From the NCBI GenBank assembly GCA_902787375.1, contig CADAGD010000022.1, positions 1 through 45,170 of the forward strand: DNA of 45,170 nt, given 5' to 3'. Shown here in pieces: positions 41,807 to 45,170 of this stretch. Position 1 is the stretch's first letter, and each line of letters starts with the position of its first letter. A program made the position numbers and the translations under genes. The notes beneath the pieces were generated by a model. It worked only from the letters and a program-made list of their open reading frames with translations. It had not been told where the DNA came from and searched no databases. Source of the DNA: an uncultured Eubacteriales bacterium (GTDB lineage Bacteria; Bacillota; Clostridia; Christensenellales; CAG-138).

Positions 41807-41998
41807 TTAAACGCTGCGCTGTACCCTGCCGGTACGAAGACAACGTGTGCAGACGTTCATCTTCTTGTGAGTACCGTTGACGATGACATTAACGCGCTGA
41901 ATATTGGGAGCCCAGCTGGTTCTTGTCTTTCTGTTGGAATGGCTGACCAGGTTGCCGCTCATGGTACCCTTACCGCAAACCTCACAATACTTACTCAT
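41807..41998 (-). CDS. rpmB: Ribosomal protein bL28
   Basis: This 63-residue 50S subunit protein begins MSKYCEVCGKG and ends with a basic tail. Two CxxC pairs (CEVC and CTRC) show the zinc-binding form of bL28. AAGGAGGTG precedes the ATG. It is the first gene of a two-gene unit with glyQS and is divergent from tspO. Confidence 0.96.
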   Translation of the reverse strand: MSKYCEVCGKGTMSGNLVSHSNRKTRTSWAPNIQRVNVIVNGTHKKMNVCTRCLRTGRVQRSV

Positions 41999-42064
41999 AA
42001 TTACACCTCCTTGCCGAGATAAACCGATTTGACTGTAAAATCAGTTTAAAAATCAAACACAGTT

Positions 42065-42093
42065 ATTTTATCACAATCCAATCAAAATTGCAA
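42065..42093 (-). promoter_or_regulatory. rpmB promoter
   Basis: On the minus strand TTGCAA (complement of 42088-42093) and TAAAAT (complement of 42065-42070) are separated by 17 bp, about 65 nt upstream of rpmB. Confidence 0.65.
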
Positions 42094-42120
42094 GCATATT
42101 TTCCGAAAAAACAAGCATAT
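42091..42120. promoter_or_regulatory. Direct repeat CAAGCATAT, two copies 21 bp apart
   Basis: CAAGCATAT occurs at 42091-42099 and 42112-42120. One copy overlaps the rpmB -35 and the other overlaps a TATAAT (42120-42125) that probably serves tspO. Two helical turns of spacing suggest a regulator site in the shared intergenic region. Confidence 0.4.
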
Positions 42121-42157
42121 ATAATATTATTGCACAACATTTTGGAGGAAATGAAAA

Positions 42158-42637
42158 ATGAACGGAAAAAACATAAAACCGATATGGGTGTATGTGATAA
42201 GCATACTAATTGCGCTCGCGGTGGGAGCCGTGTCGGGATTTGTAAGCATGGATGGCATGAAGGAATTTGCCGAGCTGAAGCAGCCGCCGCTCTCGCCTCC
42301 CGGATGGCTGTTCCCGGTCGTATGGACGATCCTGTATACGCTCATGGGAATATCGGCGGCGAGGGTGTATCTTGCCAACACAATGGATACGCCTGACGCG
42401 CTCAAGATATATGCCGCGCAGCTCATTGTAAACGCGCTCTGGACGCCCATATTCTTCGCGCTGGAGCTTAGGCTCGTCGCGTTCGTCTGGATACTGATAT
42501 TGATTGGTCTTGTCATAACCATGATAGCCAAATTCAAAAAGGTGGACGCTCCCGCGGGAAATCTCCAGTTTCCCTACCTTGTATGGCTGCTGTTCGCGGC
42601 ATACCTCAACCTCGGAGTGTTTTTGCTGAATATGTAA
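42158..42637 (+). CDS. TspO/MBR family membrane protein
   Basis: This 159-residue protein has five predicted membrane helices and the TspO/translocator-protein signatures PPLSPPGWLFPVVWTILY and WTPIFF near the middle, with PYLVWLLFAAYLN in the last helix. Bacterial TspO binds porphyrins and similar ligands and may degrade or transport them; the function here is unproven. The start is ATG 42158 with TTGGAGGA upstream. It is a single gene between rpmB and LRR gene 2. Confidence 0.93.
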   Translation: MNGKNIKPIWVYVISILIALAVGAVSGFVSMDGMKEFAELKQPPLSPPGWLFPVVWTILYTLMGISAARVYLANTMDTPDALKIYAAQLIVNALWTPIFFALELRLVAFVWILILIGLVITMIAKFKKVDAPAGNLQFPYLVWLLFAAYLNLGVFLLNM

Positions 42638-42648
42638 AACCATTGTAA

Positions 42649-42690
42649 AAAACCGTTTTCTCCGTTAGTCGAGGGAAAGCGGCTTTTTAT
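42649..42690 (+). terminator. Probable tspO terminator
   Basis: An imperfect CCGTTTTCTCC / GGGAAAGCGG stem followed by CTTTTTAT, 12-50 nt after the tspO stop. Confidence 0.5.
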
Positions 42691-42711
42691 ATAATATTCG
42701 CCAAAAAAAGC

Positions 42712-42741
42712 TTGACAATATATCGGTGAGGAGGGTATAAT
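42712..42741 (+). promoter_or_regulatory. Consensus promoter of LRR/dockerin gene 2
   Basis: TTGACA (42712-42717) and TATAAT (42736-42741) are perfect and 18 bp apart. The promoter block differs from that of gene 1 at very few positions. Confidence 0.9.
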
Positions 42742-42749
42742 TATCCCAA

Positions 42750-42782
42750 CGGCGGAAAACACCGCATACCGCGCTTCCGCCG
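42750..42782 (+). promoter_or_regulatory. Leader hairpin of LRR/dockerin gene 2
   Basis: CGGCGGAA (42750-42757) pairs perfectly with TTCCGCCG (42775-42782) around a 17-nt loop. The primary sequence differs from the gene 1 leader, yet both fold at the same place. Confidence 0.6.
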
Positions 42783-42877
42783 ACTTCACAGTAATAAACA
42801 AAGGAGGAACAAAAACCATGAAAAAACGTATCTTGGCAGCCGTAATCGCGGCAGTATTCGCAGTCCTCAATGTCGCT

Positions 42878-42923
42878 TCGGCTCTGCCCGTCTTCGCGCT
42901 TCGGCTCTGCCCGTCTTCGCGCT
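42878..42923. repeat. 23-bp tandem duplication causing the frameshift in LRR gene 2
   Basis: Positions 42878-42900 (starting TCGGCTCTGCCC) are repeated exactly at 42901-42923. The unit is bounded by CGCT on both sides in the unduplicated gene 1 arrangement, so slippage at a 4-nt microhomology explains it. Confidence 0.92.
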
Positions 42924-43164
42924 CAACGAATCGACTATAAGGTATCCTACCCCCGAAGGCTATAACGACCATGACTACCAGAAGCTCGTCGCGTTCCTTG
43001 AACAGACCGACGATGAGGGCGTTAAAAACGGAGAGAAGTGCAGCGATAATTATGATCCCAACGATCCTACAACTTGGGAAACAGATGGGGGATTTCAATG
43101 GATTGAATCGGATGGCGAACTCAGAATAGAAGATATATATGTATGGAGCAAGAACCTTTGTGGA

Positions 43165-43805
43165 GTTCTTGACGTGAGCGGCTGCACCGCGCTTACATCA
43201 TTGGATTGCTGCTTCAACAACCTGACCTCGCTTGACGTGAGCAACAATACTGCGCTTTATTATTTGTCTTGCGGCGGCAACAACCTGACCGAGCTTGACG
43301 TGAGCAACAATACCGCGCTTGAGGAGTTGTGGTGCTACGTCAACAACCTGACCGAGCTTGACGTGAGCAACAATACCGCGCTTGAAAGGTTGGATTGTGG
43401 CGGCAACCACCTGACCACGCTTGACGTGAGCAGCAATACTGCGCTTGATTATTTGTCTTGCGGCGGCAACCACCTGACCACGCTTGACGTGAGCGGCTGT
43501 ACCGCGCTTGAGGAGTTGTGGTGCTACGACAACAACCTGACCGAGCTTGACGTGAGCAGCAATACCGCGCTTGAGGTGTTGTGGTGCGAATACAACAACC
43601 TGACCGAGCTTGACGTGAGCAGCGATACCGCGCTTGAGAAGTTGTGGTGCTACAACAACAACCTGACTGAGCTTGACGTGAGCAGCTGTACCGCGCTTTG
43701 GGTGTTGGATTGCGACAACAACAACCTGACTGAGCTTGATGTGAGCAACAATACTACACTTCTTGTGTTTAGTTGCTACAACAACAACCTGACCGAGCTT
43801 GATTT
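43165..43805 (+). repeat. 63-bp tandem coding repeats of LRR gene 2
   Basis: About 11 units of 63 bp, each carrying CTTGACGTGAGCAxCAATAC-type sequence and encoding one LRR. Units differ mainly in the short segment between the TGC Cys codon and AACCTGACC. Confidence 0.88.
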
Positions 43806-44301
43806 AAGTCACAATCCCTATTTGCCACTTGATTGTGTAAAATCAGAGGGCAATGGAACAATAGGTTATGGTCATGCTGAAGATGATTATGACTTTGTTA
43901 GTGTTAAGGCTGTTCCCAATAGCGGTGCGGAATTCATTGGTTGGTTCAATGAAGCCGGAGAGTTGATAGCAAGTGCGGAGGAATGTGACTTTGGTGACGA
44001 TTCCAATGCCTATGAATGGTACTTCTTATTCACAGACGAAACGGTTCTCATAGCCAAATTCACCGAAGCCGAGCCGATCCCCGGTGACGCCGACGGTGAC
44101 GGCGAGCTGACAAGCGACGATGTTCTCCTGTTAATGCGTGCCGTCATGGGGCTTGATGATATTACCGATGATATGCTTGCCAACTGCGATATGAACGGCG
44201 ATGGCGTTGTCAACTTCACCGACGCGCTCATAATGCTCAGAATGGTTCTTGACATGCTGCCCAATATCGTTGCCTATTAAACACAAAAAATGACTTTTTT
44301 C

Positions 44302-44336
44302 GCGGCTCCCCTGCGCATGGGGAGCCGCCGCTTTTT
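44302..44336 (+). terminator. Terminator of LRR gene 2, resembling a family B arm
   Basis: GCGGCTCCCC and GGGGAGCCGC form a perfect 10-bp stem around TGCGCAT, followed by CGCTTTTT. The core matches GGCTCCCCTGCGTAAGGGGAGC at 44822, the opening arm of a family B copy. Confidence 0.85.
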
Positions 44337-44359
44337 GCACCAAGAATGACAAAGCACAT

Positions 44360-44516
44360 TGGCTCCCATTGTCAAGGGGAGCTGTCAGCCGAGCAAAGCG
44401 AGGATGACTGAGGGGTTGAAAGCAACTTCAAAAACTCAAGCGAGATAAGGGAAGCAACCCCTCCGTCGCGGCGGCTTTACCGCGCCGCGCCACCTCCCCT
44501 GACTCAGGGGAGGCAG
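44360..44516. repeat. Family B foldback repeat, copy R1
   Basis: This 157-bp unit is nearly identical to copy L1, from GGCTCCCATTGTCAAGG to CTCAGGGGAGGCAG. It is the first of an array that continues to the window edge. Confidence 0.88.
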
Positions 44517-44579
44517 TTCGCTTGTACGCTCTATGAGCTGATTTGCACCAAACATTGAGTAAAGATTACAGGCTTGTTC

Positions 44580-44734
44580 GGCTCCCATTGCTAAGGGGAG
44601 CTGTCAGCCGAGCGAAGCGAGGATGACTGAGGGGTTGAAAGCAGCTTAAAAACTCAAGCGAGATAAGGAAAGCAACCCCTCCGTCGCGGCGGCTTTACCA
44701 CGCCGCGCCACCTCCCCTGACTCAGGGGAGGCAG
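44580..44734. repeat. Family B foldback repeat, copy R2
   Basis: This full-length unit differs from R1 at a few positions (for example CATTGCTAAGG in the first arm). The 44517-44579 spacer holds no gene. Confidence 0.88.
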
Positions 44735-44819
44735 ATTGCTTGACCGCGCTGTTGGTTGGTTTGCACCAAACGGGAAGTTTTTTTGCTGAATACGCCTTTG
44801 ATAAAGATTACAGGTTTAC

Positions 44820-44935
44820 TTGGCTCCCCTGCGTAAGGGGAGCTGTCGGGCGAGCGCAGCGAGAACGACTGAAGGGTCGCAAATCAGCCTGAAAAAACTC
44901 AAGTGCGCAAATGAAAGCAATCAAGGGAAGAACGC
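44820..44935. repeat. Family B repeat, copy R3 (half, diverged)
   Basis: Only the left half is recognisable: GGCTCCCCTGCGTAAGGGGAGC, then GACTGAAGGGTCGC and AAAAACTCAAGTG. The closing hairpin is missing. Confidence 0.75.
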
Positions 44936-44941
44936 AAGCCT

Positions 44942-45099
44942 TGGCTCCCATTGCTAAGGGGAGCTGTCAGCCGAGCAAAGCGAGGATGACTGAGGGGTTG
45001 AAATCAACTTCAAAAACTCAAGTGAGATAAGGGAAGCAACCCCTCCGTCTTGTCGTGCTAAAGCCCTCCAAGCCACCTCCCCTGACTCAGGGGAGGCAG
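44942..45099. repeat. Family B foldback repeat, copy R4
   Basis: This full-length unit is followed to the window edge by about 70 nt nearly identical to 20500-20570, the flank of copy L1 behind LRR gene 1. The array may continue beyond the window. Confidence 0.87.
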
Positions 45100-45170
45100 A
45101 TTACTTGACTGCTCTCATGCCTGATTTGCGACGATTTGAAGCAAAAGAACCCAACATCCACAGTTCTAAT

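Larger units (their letters stand above)
42818..44280 (+). pseudogene. Secreted InlJ-like LRR protein with dockerin, frameshifted (gene 2)
   Basis: This is a shorter paralogue of gene 1 with the same signal peptide, N-terminal cap (STIRYPTPEGYNDHDYQK), about 11 Cys-containing 21-residue LRRs, a beta module (FIGWFNEAGEL...VLIAKFT) and a type I dockerin (DADGDGELTSDD and DMNGDGVVNFTD). A 23-bp tandem duplication at 42878-42923 lies at the end of the signal peptide. The frame from ATG 42818, which has AAGGAGG, ends at 42940 after 40 codons, while the mature protein is open in another frame to 44280. Removing 23 bp restores 479 codons. No ATG, GTG or TTG lies in the second frame before the LRRs, so restart is unlikely and no exported product is expected as the sequence stands. 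Confidence 0.8.

Noticed and set aside
43174..44280. LRR gene 2 as an intact gene starting at GTG 43174
   Set aside because: That GTG is the Val codon of an LRR unit; the upstream cap and signal peptide match gene 1 and are only separated by the 23-bp duplication.
44360..45099. CRISPR array at the right edge
   Set aside because: Units are about 157 bp, internally palindromic and separated by irregular related spacers, unlike CRISPR repeats.
1..45170. Prophage, integrative element or insertion sequence
   Set aside because: No integrase, transposase, phage structural or conjugation gene was found; the repeat families are non-coding.

Overview
The window looks like a chromosomal segment from an uncultured gut-type Clostridia (Firmicutes) genome of intermediate GC. 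The gene order miaB-mutS-mutL-miaA-hfq-(methionine gamma-lyase-like)-lexA and the operon def-fmt-rsmB-rlmN-prpC-prkC-rsgA-rpe are characteristic of Clostridia. So are the dimeric glycyl-tRNA synthetase, the GGGtGRT protein with its scaffold partner, PASTA kinase signalling, strong AGGAGG ribosome binding sites and dockerin-bearing surface proteins. No closer placement can be supported from the sequence alone.

Layout, left to right. 1-3400: a helicase-loading pair (DnaD-like, DnaC-like) and a membrane-anchored polysaccharide deacetylase. 3414-4877: a SurA/PrsA-like lipoprotein on the minus strand. 4878-5478: a promoter followed by two copies of a mobile-looking palindromic repeat (family A). 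5479-13720: a tightly packed tRNA-modification and mismatch-repair operon whose first gene, miaB, is broken by an internal deletion. 13730-17884: another family A copy, lexA, a Cys-rich protein, an orphan ABC substrate-binding lipoprotein, pgsA and a secreted peptidoglycan-binding protein. 18047-20860: a leucine-rich-repeat/dockerin gene followed by family B repeats. 20864-26313: the minus-strand isc operon (iscR-iscS-iscU-DUF2156) and lon. 26360-37349: a third family A locus, then a nine-gene, mostly overlapping operon running from peptide deformylase through the PrpC/PrkC phosphatase-kinase pair to a GyrA-like topoisomerase subunit. 37461-42637: a lipoprotein, the GGGtGRT pair, glyQS, rpmB and tspO. 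42712-45170: a second LRR/dockerin gene followed by an array of family B repeats that runs off the window.

The most unusual content is the LRR/dockerin pair. The two genes share a near-identical promoter starting exactly at the -35 box, a leader hairpin, a signal peptide, 21-residue Cys-containing LRRs (InlJ-like), a C-terminal beta module and a type I dockerin. Both are followed by the same foldback repeat family, which occurs nowhere else in the window. Both reading frames are interrupted by a short out-of-frame tandem duplication: 23 bp in the signal peptide of one, and 19 bp (or an equivalent 44-bp deletion) within the LRRs of the other. This could be phase variation by slippage, a silent cassette archive, decay, or an assembly error at repeats; read-level data would decide.

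Other notable points are the miaB deletion, which removes the third radical-SAM cysteine while miaA stays intact; an A-family element lying between a good promoter and the miaB operon; paired palindromes around the lexA -10 box; a perfect 22-bp palindrome between rsmB and rlmN; and several hairpins that could control translation. I found no rRNA, tRNA, CRISPR array, transposase or integrase in the window.
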